From Clavibacter tessellarius (GTDB lineage Bacteria; Actinomycetota; Actinomycetes; Actinomycetales; Microbacteriaceae): 64,000 nucleotides of DNA. The notes beneath the pieces are model-generated. The model searched no databases. It saw only the letters and a list, made by a program, of their open reading frames with translations, and had not been told where the DNA came from. The DNA is taken from NCBI RefSeq assembly GCF_001618005.1, contig NZ_LQXA01000024.1, forward strand, positions 1 to 64,000. The letters are read 5' to 3'. The position numbers and the translations under genes are program-made. Below, in pieces: positions 1 through 7,692 of the stretch. Numbering within the stretch: the first letter of the stretch is position 1; the number at the start of each line of letters is the position of its first letter.

Positions 1-1242
1 GGCCGCGGCGAGCCCGCGCAGCATGCCCGGCCCCTGCGCGGCGACGGGCACGAGCCGGCCGTCGGCGTCGAAGGCGCACGCGACGAGCCGGGTGCGGGAT
101 CCGCCGCCCGGCAGGTCGGCCCCCGCGGTCCACCCGGCCAGCGCGGGGACGGCCCGGCCGGCGAGGCCGTCGACGAGCGGCGGGGCGAACGACAGGAGGC
201 ACGCGACCGCGGCGAGCGGGTTGCCGGGCAGGCAGAGGACGGCCCGTCCGTCCGGGAGCTCGGCGAGCATCACGGGGTGCCCCGGGCGCATGCGGACGGC
301 GTCGACCAGGAGGCGCGCGCCGAGGCCGTCGAGGGCGGCGCGCACGTGGTCGGCGGGGCCGCGGGAGCTGCCGCCCGTGGTCAGCACGAGCGGCGCGGTG
401 GCGCGGCCGATGGCGTCGCGCGTGGCGCGGGCGTCGTCGGGGACGCGGGTCGAGGATCCGACGGCGAGGCCGCACGCCCCGAGCAGGCCGGGGAGCGCCG
501 GGCCGACGGCGTCGCGGACGCGGCCGGGCGCGGGCACGCCGTGCGCGACGACCTCGTCGCCGAGGTGGATCACGTCGGTCGCGGCGGGCGCGCGCACCGG
601 CAGCAGGTCGTGGCCCGCGGCGGCCGCGAGCCCGAGCCGCACCGCCGTCAGGCGCGTGCCCGAACGGAGCAGCACGTCGCCGCGCCCGGCCTCCTCGCCC
701 GCGGGCCGGATCTCCGCGCCGGCCCGCGCGCCGCCCGTGGGCGCCAGCGCGTTGACGCGGAGCACGCCGTCCGTGACGTCGCCGTGCTCGCTCCGGAGGA
801 CGCCCGCGGTGGACGGCGGCACGGGCGCGCCGGTCGCGATGGGCCGAGCCTCGCCCGGGCCGAGGGCGATGCCGGTGGGTGCGTGGCCGGCGAGCACGGG
901 CGCGCCGACGCGCCACGGCCCGTGTCCGGTGGATCCGACGGCCCAGCCGTCCATCGCGGAGACCGCCGTGCCGGGCAGGTCGACGCGGGCGCGGAGGTCG
1001 GCGGCGAGGATCCGTCCCTCGGCGGCGTCGAGCGCGACCGGATCGGCCGCGACGGGGAGGCGGCGGCGCATGCGCTCGCCGAGCAGGTGCGCCGCGGCGC
1101 GGGCGTCGTCCCAGGTCGCGTCGCGGAGCGCGGCGGGCGGGGCGGGCGCGGTCTCGGCCGCGCGGGCGGCTCCTGCGTCGACGGTCGCCGGAGCGGTCGT
1201 CGCGGTGGCCGCCGCACGCGTCGTCGGGCCGGCGGGGGTCAC
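1..1242 (-). CDS. moeA: Molybdopterin molybdotransferase MoeA (3' end cut by window edge)
   Basis: MoeA inserts molybdenum into adenylylated molybdopterin in the cytoplasm. The frame is open from a GTG at 1242 to base 1 (414 codons), so only the extreme C-terminus should be missing. Visible family motifs are VSAMDGWAV near the N-terminus and LPGNPLAAVACLLSF in the C-terminal half, which is the MoeA GLPGNP loop. The GTG lies in a GTGA overlap with the stop of the upstream DUF6457 gene, which suggests translational coupling. The N-terminal 35 residues are Ala/Thr/Pro-rich and carry no recognised domain. It belongs with the MobA-like gene upstream in a Mo-cofactor operon. The identification is firm; the exact start is less so. 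Confidence 0.85.
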   Translation of the reverse strand, partial: MTPAGPTTRAAATATTAPATVDAGAARAAETAPAPPAALRDATWDDARAAAHLLGERMRRRLPVAADPVALDAAEGRILAADLRARVDLPGTAVSAMDGWAVGSTGHGPWRVGAPVLAGHAPTGIALGPGEARPIATGAPVPPSTAGVLRSEHGDVTDGVLRVNALAPTGGARAGAEIRPAGEEAGRGDVLLRSGTRLTAVRLGLAAAAGHDLLPVRAPAATDVIHLGDEVVAHGVPAPGRVRDAVGPALPGLLGACGLAVGSSTRVPDDARATRDAIGRATAPLVLTTGGSSRGPADHVRAALDGLGARLLVDAVRMRPGHPVMLAELPDGRAVLCLPGNPLAAVACLLSFAPPLVDGLAGRAVPALAGWTAGADLPGGGSRTRLVACAFDADGRLVPVAAQGPGMLRGLAAA

Positions 1243-1667
1243 GCCCGCCCGCCCACGTCGGAGTCGGGCTCGGCCGCCGCCTGGTCGGCGCGCAGGAGGT
1301 CGTCGCCGCCCCCCGCGCTGCCGTCGGCGGCGAGCGGGCCGACGGGATCCCGCAGGTGGTCGATCTCGGCCGTGATCTCCGCCGCCAGCCGCCGCGCGTC
1401 CGCCGCGTCGCCGCCCGCGCGCCCGACGGCGAGCCCCAGCAGGAACGTCGTGAGGGGAGCGGCCGGCCGGGCGACGCCGTGCGCCGCGTCGCGCGCGAGG
1501 TCGAGGACGAGGGCGACGTCGACGTCCTGCGCGGGCAGCTCGAGGAGCGCGGCGACCCGGTGGACCCAGTGGTCGAGCACCGCGGGGTCCGTGGGCGCGG
1601 CGGGCGGGGTCGGGCCGGGCGCGGTCGGGCCGGGCATCGCGGCGGCGGGGGAGACGTCAGCGGGCAT
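1239..1667 (-). CDS. DUF6457-type small protein of the molybdenum-cofactor operon
   Basis: This is a 142-aa cytoplasmic protein. The core LDHWVHRVAALLELP, with following acidic and alanine-rich helices, resembles the DUF6457 domain. From memory, that domain occurs in actinobacteria next to or fused with MobA-type nucleotidyltransferases. No catalytic motif is visible. The gene overlaps the mobA-like gene upstream by 11 bp and moeA downstream by 4 bp, so the three are almost certainly co-transcribed. Its role is inferred only from this context: an accessory in molybdopterin handling. The N-terminal 25 residues are a Pro/Ala-rich tail. Confidence 0.7.
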   Translation of the reverse strand: MPADVSPAAAMPGPTAPGPTPPAAPTDPAVLDHWVHRVAALLELPAQDVDVALVLDLARDAAHGVARPAAPLTTFLLGLAVGRAGGDAADARRLAAEITAEIDHLRDPVGPLAADGSAGGGDDLLRADQAAAEPDSDVGGRA

Positions 1668-2454
1668 CGGTGATCCTGTCGTCGGGGAGGCGGAGCCCGT
1701 GGGCGTCCGCGTCGGCGGGCGTGTCCACGTCGGCGCAGAGCCGCGCGGGGAGGTCGGCGTAGGCGACGCGGTCGGCGTCGAGCGCCGCGACGACGCGCCG
1801 GAGCGGCGCGCCGTGCAGGCCGCCGTGCGCGTCGACCGCGTCGAGGGCGGCCCGGAGGGGCGCCGCGCGGTAGAGGGCGAGGAGCGGCTGGGCGCGTCCG
1901 CCGGGATCGCGGGCGAGGATCGCGTCGCGGCCGTCGGCGTGCGCGGCGTCGTGCCGGAGCGGCAGGAGGGCGGCGACCGCCTCGGGGGCGCGGGCGAGGT
2001 CCGCGGCGAGCACGAGGATCCACGCGGTCGGCGCCGCGTGCGCGAGCGCGCGGACCCCGGCGGCGAGGGCCGATGCGGGTCCGCCGTGCGCGGGGTCCTC
2101 GTCGACGAGCCGCGCGGATCCGGCCGCCCGGCGCTGCGCGTCCGTCACCCCGCCCGGCCGGTTGCCCGCCCCGACGACGACGACGACGCCCGCGCACCCG
2201 GCCGCGGCGCGCACCGCCTCCGCGAGGAGCGACGCGCCGTCGTCGCCGCGGACGAGCGCGGTCTTGTCGATGCCGCCGAGCCGCCGCGCCCGGCCGCCCG
2301 CGAGGATCACCGTCGCCGTGTCGGCCGCCCGGCGGGCGCCCGTCGCGCCCGGCTCGCCGCGAGCGGGGCACGCGGGGCACGCGGGGCGATCGGGGTGCGC
2401 CGGTCGATCCTGGCGCGCGGGCACGGCGCGCACGTCGGTCGCTCCTGCGCTCAC
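1657..2454 (-). CDS. mobA: MobA-like molybdenum cofactor guanylyltransferase (NTP transferase)
   Basis: Cytoplasmic nucleotidyltransferase, probably making molybdopterin-guanine dinucleotide from Mo-molybdopterin and GTP. The signature LAGGRARRLGGIDK (about residues 51-64) matches the MobA/GlmU-type LAGGxxxRxGgxDK loop, and DEDPAHGGPASAL gives the second nucleotide-site segment. The first 45 residues are low-complexity and carry two Cys; they are not part of the family fold, so a shorter protein starting further downstream is possible. The GTG start at 2454 is preceded by GGAGGA. It is the first gene of the mobA-DUF6457-moeA set. A MobA-fold protein acting on another substrate is an alternative, but the moeA neighbour favours Mo cofactor. 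Confidence 0.8.
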   Translation of the reverse strand: MSAGATDVRAVPARQDRPAHPDRPACPACPARGEPGATGARRAADTATVILAGGRARRLGGIDKTALVRGDDGASLLAEAVRAAAGCAGVVVVVGAGNRPGGVTDAQRRAAGSARLVDEDPAHGGPASALAAGVRALAHAAPTAWILVLAADLARAPEAVAALLPLRHDAAHADGRDAILARDPGGRAQPLLALYRAAPLRAALDAVDAHGGLHGAPLRRVVAALDADRVAYADLPARLCADVDTPADADAHGLRLPDDRITDAR

Positions 2455-2550
2455 GGGTCCTCCGGCCTGCCGCGCCCGGGATGCGGGCGCTCATCGGGTT
2501 CCCCGCCGACGCTAGCCCCCCGGCGTTTCCGGCGCGTTGCGGGCGGGCGC

Positions 2551-2569
2551 GTCGCGGTGTTGCCGCGAC
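2551..2569. terminator. Small hairpin downstream of the antiporter gene
   Basis: A 7-bp stem (GTCGCGG/CCGCGAC) with loop TGTTG lies in the 176-bp gap between the antiporter stop and the mobA-like start. There is no T-tract. It may help end minus-strand transcription, but it lies about 60 nt past the stop, so support is weak. Confidence 0.25.
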
Positions 2570-2630
2570 CTCTCACGGCGCCGGGGACGACGAGAGGCAT
2601 CGGGGAGGACGAGAGGCGCCGGCCATCCGC

Positions 2631-4154
2631 TCAGCGCGCGTCGTCCGCCTCGCGCCGCCCGAGCGCCACGTCCTCCGCGTCGATCATCCCGAGCACGGCG
2701 CGCACGGCGACCTCCGGGTAGCGGCCCGCGCGTCGCGCATCGAGGACCGCGGCGCGCTCGGCGTCGATCATCCGGCGCCGGACGCGGTCGTGCGTCAGCC
2801 GCTCGGCGGTGGTCTCGGGCAGCGCCTCGTCGCCCGGTCCGTCGTTCCCGTCCGCGAGCGCTCGGTCGCGCGCCGCGAGGCCGGCGGCGCGCGCCTCGTC
2901 GAGCAGGCGGTCGCGGTCGGAGCGCTCCTGGTCGTCGGCGGAGTGGCCGAGCCGGAGGCGGCGGATGAGGGCCGGCAGCGCGAGCCCGCCCACGAGCGTC
3001 CCCGCCACCATCACGAAGGCGAGGAACTGCAGCAGCTCGCGCTCGGGCGTCTCCTCGGGGAGGAGGAACGCGGCGGCCAGCGTCACCACGCCGCGCACGC
3101 CGGCCGACGACACGGCCGTCACGGTCCGCCAGTTCCAGGAGCGGGCGCGGAGCCGGGCCGGCCCGTGGTCGAAGAGCACCTTGGCGAGCGCCACCGACGC
3201 GAAGCGCGCGGCCGTGAGCACCGCGAGCAGCAGCACCGACAGCCCGGCGATGCTCCAGCCGTCGAGGCTCGACTCCGGCAGCCCCCGCACGATCCCGGCG
3301 AGGCTCAGCCCGATGAGGAGGAAGACCGCGTTCTCCAGCAGGAACTGGATCGTCCGCCAGTTCACCGACTCCGCGATCCGGGCTTCGGGGGACTGGATGA
3401 GCGGCGCGCGGTACCCGAGCACGAGGCCGGCGGCGACGACCGCGAGCACGCCGGATCCGCCGAGCTCCTGCGCGGGGATGAACGCCACGTAGGGGATCGC
3501 GAGCGACAGGCTCGTGTCGAGCACGGCCGACCGGAGGAAGCGGCGCACCGCGGAGAAGAGGAAGGCGACCGCGAGCCCCACCGCGACGCCGAGCAGCACG
3601 GCCACCGCGAACCCGCCCGCGACGTCCACCGGGTGCACGACGCCGACGATCGCCGCGATGGCCGTGTTGAGCGCGACCAGCGCCGTCGCGTCGTTGAGGA
3701 GGCTCTCGGTCTCGAGGATGGACATGACGCGTCGGGGGAGCCGCACGCGCCCGGCGACCGCCGACACCGCGACCGCGTCGGTGGGCGCCACGACCGCGCC
3801 GAGGGCGAGCGCCGCGGCGAGCCCCACCGCGGGCACGAGCGCCCAGAGCGCGAGCCCGAACACGAGCAGCGTGACCACCACCACGCCCACCGAGAGCACC
3901 GCGATGCTGTCGCGCCGCGCCCGGATGTCCGCCAGCGGCGTGCGGATCGCGGCGGCGAACAGCAGCGGCGGCAGCAGCCCGTAGAGCACGGCGTCCGGCT
4001 CGATCTCGACCTGCGGCACGCCCGGCACGAACGACGCGACGGCGCCCACCGCCACGAGCGCGACGGGCGCCGACCAGCCCGCACGCCCGGCGATGCCGGA
4101 CACCGCCACCGTGACGACGACGAAGGAGACGACCCAGGCGATGATCTCGGGCAT
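2631..4154 (-). CDS. CPA1-family Na+(K+)/H+ antiporter
   Basis: A 507-aa integral membrane protein with about 12 hydrophobic segments in residues 1-400 and a charged cytoplasmic tail of roughly 100 residues. The motifs VAPTDAVAVSAVAGRVRLP and TESLLNDATALVAL are the conserved ion-binding segments of NhaP/NHE-type exchangers, including the ND pair. It exchanges Na+ or K+ for protons and serves pH and salt homeostasis; ion specificity cannot be read from sequence. The start at 4154 is not preceded by a purine-rich site: the upstream minus strand is pyrimidine-rich. It appears monocistronic, with the esterase gene ending 69 bp upstream. Confidence 0.85.
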   Translation of the reverse strand: MPEIIAWVVSFVVVTVAVSGIAGRAGWSAPVALVAVGAVASFVPGVPQVEIEPDAVLYGLLPPLLFAAAIRTPLADIRARRDSIAVLSVGVVVVTLLVFGLALWALVPAVGLAAALALGAVVAPTDAVAVSAVAGRVRLPRRVMSILETESLLNDATALVALNTAIAAIVGVVHPVDVAGGFAVAVLLGVAVGLAVAFLFSAVRRFLRSAVLDTSLSLAIPYVAFIPAQELGGSGVLAVVAAGLVLGYRAPLIQSPEARIAESVNWRTIQFLLENAVFLLIGLSLAGIVRGLPESSLDGWSIAGLSVLLLAVLTAARFASVALAKVLFDHGPARLRARSWNWRTVTAVSSAGVRGVVTLAAAFLLPEETPERELLQFLAFVMVAGTLVGGLALPALIRRLRLGHSADDQERSDRDRLLDEARAAGLAARDRALADGNDGPGDEALPETTAERLTHDRVRRRMIDAERAAVLDARRAGRYPEVAVRAVLGMIDAEDVALGRREADDAR

Positions 4155-4223
4155 GCGCGGCGTCCGATCGGGAGAGCGGGAGAGCGGGAGGGGAGGTCGT
4201 GCGCTGGGGGCGCGACGGGCCGG

Positions 4224-4847
4224 TCAGGCGGGGCGGATCCGTCCGCGGGCCGCCTCGAGGTCCCTCGCGTCGAGCCCGTGGCCGCCGGGTCGCACGCGCG
4301 AGACGGCATCGGCCCCGCGGGCCGCGGCCTCGCGCACCGCGCGCTCCACGTCGGCGAGCGGCGCCATCGGATCGGCGTCGCCGTTGAGCAGCGTGATGCG
4401 CGCACCCGAGAGGTCCGCGGCCGGCTCCCGGTCGCCGAGGGGCCAGCGCGCCGAGAACGCGAGGGTCTCCGGCAGGACCGCCGGATGCAGCAAGGTGGTC
4501 GCCAGCGCCATGTTCGCCCCGTTCGAGAACCCGACGGCGAGGATCGCGCGCCCCTCGAGAGCGTAGGCCGACCGCGCCGCGGCGACCAGGTCGGCCAGCT
4601 CGGCCGCGCGCGCCACCACGTCGTCCACGTCGAAGACGCCCTCGGCGTGCCGGCTGAACCAGCGGGCGGCGGATCCCTCGCGCACGCTCCCGCGCGGTGC
4701 CAGCACCGGCTGACCGGGCGCCACGAGCCGCGCGAGCTCGATGCCCTGCCGCTCGTCGGCGCCCGTGCCGTGGAGCCCGAGGATCACCGGGCCGTCGACC
4801 GCGCCGGGCTGGACGAGGTGCGGGGTGCGGTCGAGGAGCGCGCTCAC
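4224..4847 (-). CDS. Alpha/beta hydrolase (phospholipase/carboxylesterase, MhqD-like)
   Basis: A 207-aa cytosolic serine hydrolase of the short carboxylesterase/phospholipase family. GLHGTGADERQG forms the oxyanion-side loop, GFSNGAN holds the nucleophile (Ser108), LLNGDADP the acid (Asp157 or Asp159) and PGGHGLD the histidine (His190). A complete triad and usual length indicate an active enzyme. The GTG start at 4847 sits in a GTGA overlap with the stop of the dioxygenase gene, so the two form a bicistron. The pairing of a vicinal-oxygen-chelate dioxygenase with such a hydrolase is that of the Bacillus mhqE-mhqD operon for quinone and hydroquinone resistance. The substrate is inferred from this pairing only. 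Confidence 0.82.
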   Translation of the reverse strand: MSALLDRTPHLVQPGAVDGPVILGLHGTGADERQGIELARLVAPGQPVLAPRGSVREGSAARWFSRHAEGVFDVDDVVARAAELADLVAAARSAYALEGRAILAVGFSNGANMALATTLLHPAVLPETLAFSARWPLGDREPAADLSGARITLLNGDADPMAPLADVERAVREAAARGADAVSRVRPGGHGLDARDLEAARGRIRPA

Positions 4848-5833
4848 GCGACGGAGCCGGCGTCGGGCGCGTCGGGCGAGACGGCCGACTCGTCGGGCAG
4901 GCGCAGCGGCGGCACCGCGGCCTCGATGTCGGCGCGGCTCGGCTCCAGCCACGGCGGCAGGCGGAGGCTGCGGCCGAGCTCGAGCAGCGGCTCGTCGATG
5001 TCGAAGCCGGGGGTGTCCGTCGCGATCTTGAACAGCACGCCGCCGGGCTCGCGGAAGTAGATGGACGTGAAGTACTGCCGGTCGAGGATCTGCGTCACCT
5101 GGTGCCCGCGGTCCACCAGCTCGTCGCGCCACGCCTGCTGGCGGGCGCGGTCGGGCACGCGGAACGCCACGTGGTGCACGGTGCCGCCCGCGGTCAGGCC
5201 CTGCTGCACGCCCGGGTCGGCGACCACGTCGACGATCGCGCCCGGTCCGCCGTCGCCCGCGGCGAAGCGGAAGCGACCGTCGCGCTCGTCCACGAGCCGG
5301 AGCCCGAGGTCGTCGGTGAGGACGGACGCGGTGCCCGCCGGATCCCGCACGGTGAGCACGGAGGAGTGCTGGCCGCGGATCGCGTGCTCGGCGGGCACGT
5401 CGGCGGAGTCCCACGGGTCGCGCGGGTCGTCGACGGAGGACGCGACGAGGTCGAGCTGCAGGCCGTCGGGGTCGCGGAGGGAGAGGCGCTCCTCCGCGGA
5501 TCCGGTCGACGAGATCGACGAGGCGACGCCGACCCGGCGCAGGTGCTCGGTCCACCAGCCGAGGCTGCCGGCCGGCACGGAGAACGCGGTCGTCGTCGAC
5601 TGGCCCGCGCCGACGCGGCCCGCCGGCACGCCCTTCCACGGGAAGAAGGTGAGGAGGGATCCGGGCCGGCCCTCGGCGTCGCCGTAGTAGAGGTGGTAGC
5701 TGCCCGGACTGTCGAAGTTGACGGTGCGCTTGACGAGCCGGAGCCCCATGGCGCGCACGTAGAAGTCCACGTTCCGCTGCGGGTCGCCGCCGATGGCGGT
5801 CACGTGATGCAGTCCCTGGGTGCTGGCGGTCAT
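4844..5833 (-). CDS. VOC-family ring-cleaving dioxygenase (MhqE/MhqO-like)
   Basis: A 329-aa protein with two vicinal-oxygen-chelate modules. The N-terminal one begins GLHHVTAIGGDPQRNVDFY and the C-terminal one contains GTVHHVAFRVPD and YFREPGGVLFKIATD, giving the expected His/His/Glu metal ligands. This double-module length matches bacterial ring-cleavage dioxygenases of the hydroquinone-responsive MhqO/MhqE group. It probably opens the ring of hydroquinone-type compounds using Fe(II). The start is preceded by GGAAGGAG. An inverted repeat 38-51 bp upstream of the ATG is a candidate operator. It overlaps the downstream hydrolase gene by 4 bp. The family assignment is firm; the substrate is inferred. 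Confidence 0.85.
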   Translation of the reverse strand: MTASTQGLHHVTAIGGDPQRNVDFYVRAMGLRLVKRTVNFDSPGSYHLYYGDAEGRPGSLLTFFPWKGVPAGRVGAGQSTTTAFSVPAGSLGWWTEHLRRVGVASSISSTGSAEERLSLRDPDGLQLDLVASSVDDPRDPWDSADVPAEHAIRGQHSSVLTVRDPAGTASVLTDDLGLRLVDERDGRFRFAAGDGGPGAIVDVVADPGVQQGLTAGGTVHHVAFRVPDRARQQAWRDELVDRGHQVTQILDRQYFTSIYFREPGGVLFKIATDTPGFDIDEPLLELGRSLRLPPWLEPSRADIEAAVPPLRLPDESAVSPDAPDAGSVA

Positions 5834-5869
5834 GAGGCGCTCCTTCCGCGCGGCCCGGTCGGGCCATGT

Positions 5870-5885
5870 CCATGCAAACGCATGG
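5870..5885. promoter_or_regulatory. Inverted-repeat candidate operator upstream of dioxygenase/hydrolase pair
   Basis: CCATGCAAACGCATGG is a perfect 6+4+6 inverted repeat, 37 bp upstream of the dioxygenase ATG. Its core CATGC-N4-GCATG recurs at 6775-6788 before the Ltp gene. The symmetry and position fit a MarR- or TetR-type repressor site. No regulator gene lies next to it. Confidence 0.5.
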
Positions 5886-5915
5886 GGTGGCGGATCATTC
5901 CCGCCGGGGACGCAG

Positions 5916-5945
5916 GAGGGGAGGTGGCGCGCGCCACCTCCCCTC
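5916..5945 (-). terminator. Palindromic terminator of the Ltp-repeat gene
   Basis: A perfect 30-bp palindrome with 15-nt arms meeting at 5930/5931 starts 16 nt past the Ltp gene stop (reading the minus strand). It would fold into a very stable hairpin with a minimal loop. There is no T-tract, as is common in high-GC actinobacteria. Confidence 0.6.
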
Positions 5946-5960
5946 GTCCGTCGCTCCTCG

Positions 5961-6758
5961 TCAGTCGTCGAGGTGGGCGATCGCGTAGTCGGCCTCCTCG
6001 GCCGTGAACTTCTCGCCGTACTCGCTCGTGAGCTGGTCGCGGATGGCGGCCGGGGACATGGCGGCCATCTCGCGGTAGGTCTTCGCCTTCGCGAGCGCGT
6101 TGGCGTTCCAATCGGCCTGGATGTTGTCGACGGCGTACTGCGCCGCCTCGGGCGTGAACTTCTCGCCGTACTCGCTCGTGAGCTGGTCGTAGAGGCCGGC
6201 CTTGCTTATGTCGAGGCTGTTCGCGTACGTCTCCGCCTTGATCAGCGCGGTGGCGCTCTCGACGGGGACGGCCGGCGCCGCGGGCTCGGCCGCGGCGGAG
6301 GTCTCCTCGACGGTCGGCTCGGTCACCTCGGGGGTCGGCGCGGGAGCGGCCTCCGCCTCGGCCGTCGCCTCGACGGCCGCCCGCTCCACGGAGGAGCTCA
6401 CGGTGCCGAGCGCGGCGGCGAAGGTGATGGTGACGATGAGCGACGTGACCGCCGCGACGGCGCCGAGGGAGAGCCCGGTTATCGCGAACCCCTTGCTCTG
6501 CGCGCGGCGCAGGGCGAGGATCCCGAGCACGACGGCCGCCGCACCGAGGATCAGGCCGCCGACGGGGACGAGCCCCGACAGGAACGCGACGATCCCGACG
6601 ACCAGCGCGGCGACGGCGAGGCCCTTCGGCTGCGCGCCGTACGGGGGCGGAGGGGCCAGGGTGGTGGTCCCGCCGGGGACGGGCGGGCCGGAGGGGCCGG
6701 CGGGTCGGGCGTCGTTCGGGTCCTGGGACGGGTACCCAGGCTGCTCGGGGGTGCTCAT
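5961..6758 (-). CDS. Membrane protein with DUF4190 and two Ltp (host-cell surface lipoprotein) repeats
   Basis: A 265-aa protein. Residues 1-40 are Pro/Gly-rich. Residues 44-125 hold three hydrophobic segments resembling DUF4190 (GLAVAALVVGIVAFLSG and GFAITGLSLGAVAAVTSL). Next come an Ala/Pro/Glu-rich linker and two Ltp-type repeats of 50 residues (about 170-265), each with the signature QLTSEYGEKFT. Ltp domains are known from cell-surface lipoproteins and phage TP-J34 Ltp; here there is no lipobox, and anchoring is by the membrane segments with the repeats probably outside. GAAGCT at 6765-6770 lies 6 nt before the ATG, suggesting a leaderless transcript, and an inverted repeat fills the spacer upstream of it. 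Function unknown. Confidence 0.75.
   Translation of the reverse strand: MSTPEQPGYPSQDPNDARPAGPSGPPVPGGTTTLAPPPPYGAQPKGLAVAALVVGIVAFLSGLVPVGGLILGAAAVVLGILALRRAQSKGFAITGLSLGAVAAVTSLIVTITFAAALGTVSSSVERAAVEATAEAEAAPAPTPEVTEPTVEETSAAAEPAAPAVPVESATALIKAETYANSLDISKAGLYDQLTSEYGEKFTPEAAQYAVDNIQADWNANALAKAKTYREMAAMSPAAIRDQLTSEYGEKFTAEEADYAIAHLDD
6003..6189. repeat. Two identical 37-bp copies within the Ltp repeats
   Basis: Bases 6003-6039 and 6153-6189 are identical over 37 bp and lie exactly 150 bp apart, one 50-codon Ltp unit. They encode the QLTSEYGEKFT part of each repeat. Such nucleotide identity inside a protein repeat suggests recent duplication or gene conversion. Confidence 0.85.
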
Positions 6759-6774
6759 GGGTCGAGCTTCACAT

Positions 6775-6788
6775 CATGCAGATGCATG
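6775..6788. promoter_or_regulatory. Inverted-repeat candidate operator in Ltp gene promoter
   Basis: CATGCAGATGCATG (CATGC-N4-GCATG) lies between the likely -10 hexamer (6765-6770, GAAGCT on the minus strand) and the -35 region. That is a classic repressor position. The core matches the repeat at 5871-5884. Confidence 0.5.
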
Positions 6789-6857
6789 TACCTCCCCCAG
6801 TTCGCGTGCTCCCCGGACGGGGGCCGACGACACGGCAGCCCCGATCGGGGAGCCGCC

Positions 6858-7301
6858 TCACCCCCCCCCGACGGCCCGCCGCACCAGCTCCGCCACGCGC
6901 TCCTCGTTCGCGGGATCCACCGCGGTGAGCGCGTACGAGGTCGGCCACATGGTGCCCTCGTCGAGCCGCGCCGGATCCTGGAACCCGAGCGTGGAGTACC
7001 GGGTGCCGAACTTCGATCCCGGCTGGAAGAACACGACGGGCTTGCCGTCCGCGTCGGCGTAGGCCGGGAAGCCGTACCAGGTCTTGGGGGCGAGGCCCGG
7101 CGCGTGCGCGAGCACGAGCGCGTGCAGCCAATCGGCGATGGCGCGCTCCTCGGGCGGCATCGCGGCGAACGCGTCGAGCACGCCCTGGATCGCGGCCGCC
7201 TGCTTGTCGGCGGCCTTCTGCGCCTTGGCCTCCTCGCGCAGCTCGCGGGCGCGCTGCTTCATCGCGTCGCGCTCGTCCTTCGAGAATCCGGTGTCGGTCA
7301 T
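6858..7301 (-). CDS. DUF1801-like (YdhG-fold) small protein
   Basis: A 147-aa cytosolic protein with no signal sequence. Residues 1-45 form a charged, Ala/Lys/Arg-rich helix. The remainder (KTWYGFPAYADADGKPVVFFQPGSKFGTRYSTLGFQ) resembles the DUF1801/YdhG family, whose members have a frataxin-like fold and are sometimes called iron chaperones; no biochemical role is established for this branch. The start is preceded by GGGAGCGG. The gene ends in a run of nine C (6861-6869 on the plus strand), where slippage would change only the last Gly codons and the stop. It is transcribed divergently from the small gene at 7406. Confidence 0.7.
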   Translation of the reverse strand: MTDTGFSKDERDAMKQRARELREEAKAQKAADKQAAAIQGVLDAFAAMPPEERAIADWLHALVLAHAPGLAPKTWYGFPAYADADGKPVVFFQPGSKFGTRYSTLGFQDPARLDEGTMWPTSYALTAVDPANEERVAELVRRAVGGG

Positions 7302-7405
7302 GTCCGCTCCCTGCCTGGTGGTGTGCCTGGAGCGTGACAGGTGCCGGGGGAGCCGACAAGCGCCCGGCGGATCTGCACCCCGGCCGGACGGCGTACCGTC
7401 GTCCC

Positions 7406-7675
7406 ATGAGCACCCACGAGCAGGACCAGCCCATCATGGACGGCGCCGGCGAGGCCACGGCGGACGAGAAGCGCGCCGGGCTCGCGGAGCAGGTCGCCTA
7501 CGACCACCGCGACAGCGGATCCGACGCCATGGCTGCCGACCTCGAGCGCCGCACCGAGGACGCCGGCCTCGGCGACGGACCGGCCGATCCCGCCGCCACG
7601 CAGGCGACCTCCACCGGCCGCGACGGCGTCGACGGCGAGGCCGACGCCGAGGTCGACGGGCCGCACCCCGCCTGA
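7406..7675 (+). CDS. Small acidic hypothetical protein
   Basis: An 89-aa soluble, strongly acidic protein (MSTHEQDQPIMDG...) rich in Ala, Asp, Glu and Thr, with no hydrophobic segment and no family I recognise. Codon use is normal for the region, supporting a real gene. The ATG at 7406 is chosen because TACCGT (7394-7399) lies exactly 6 nt upstream, a leaderless-promoter arrangement, while no Shine-Dalgarno sequence is visible. A strong hairpin follows the stop. The composition suggests an intrinsically disordered protein. Confidence 0.65.
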   Translation: MSTHEQDQPIMDGAGEATADEKRAGLAEQVAYDHRDSGSDAMAADLERRTEDAGLGDGPADPAATQATSTGRDGVDGEADAEVDGPHPA

Positions 7676-7692
7676 TCCGGCCGACACGCCCG

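Noticed and set aside
2073-5060. Long plus-strand open frame of about 995 codons over the antiporter and dioxygenase genes
   Set aside because: It is antisense to three well-supported genes, is rich in Arg/His/Glu/Gly without any domain, and arises because stop codons are rare at 73% GC.
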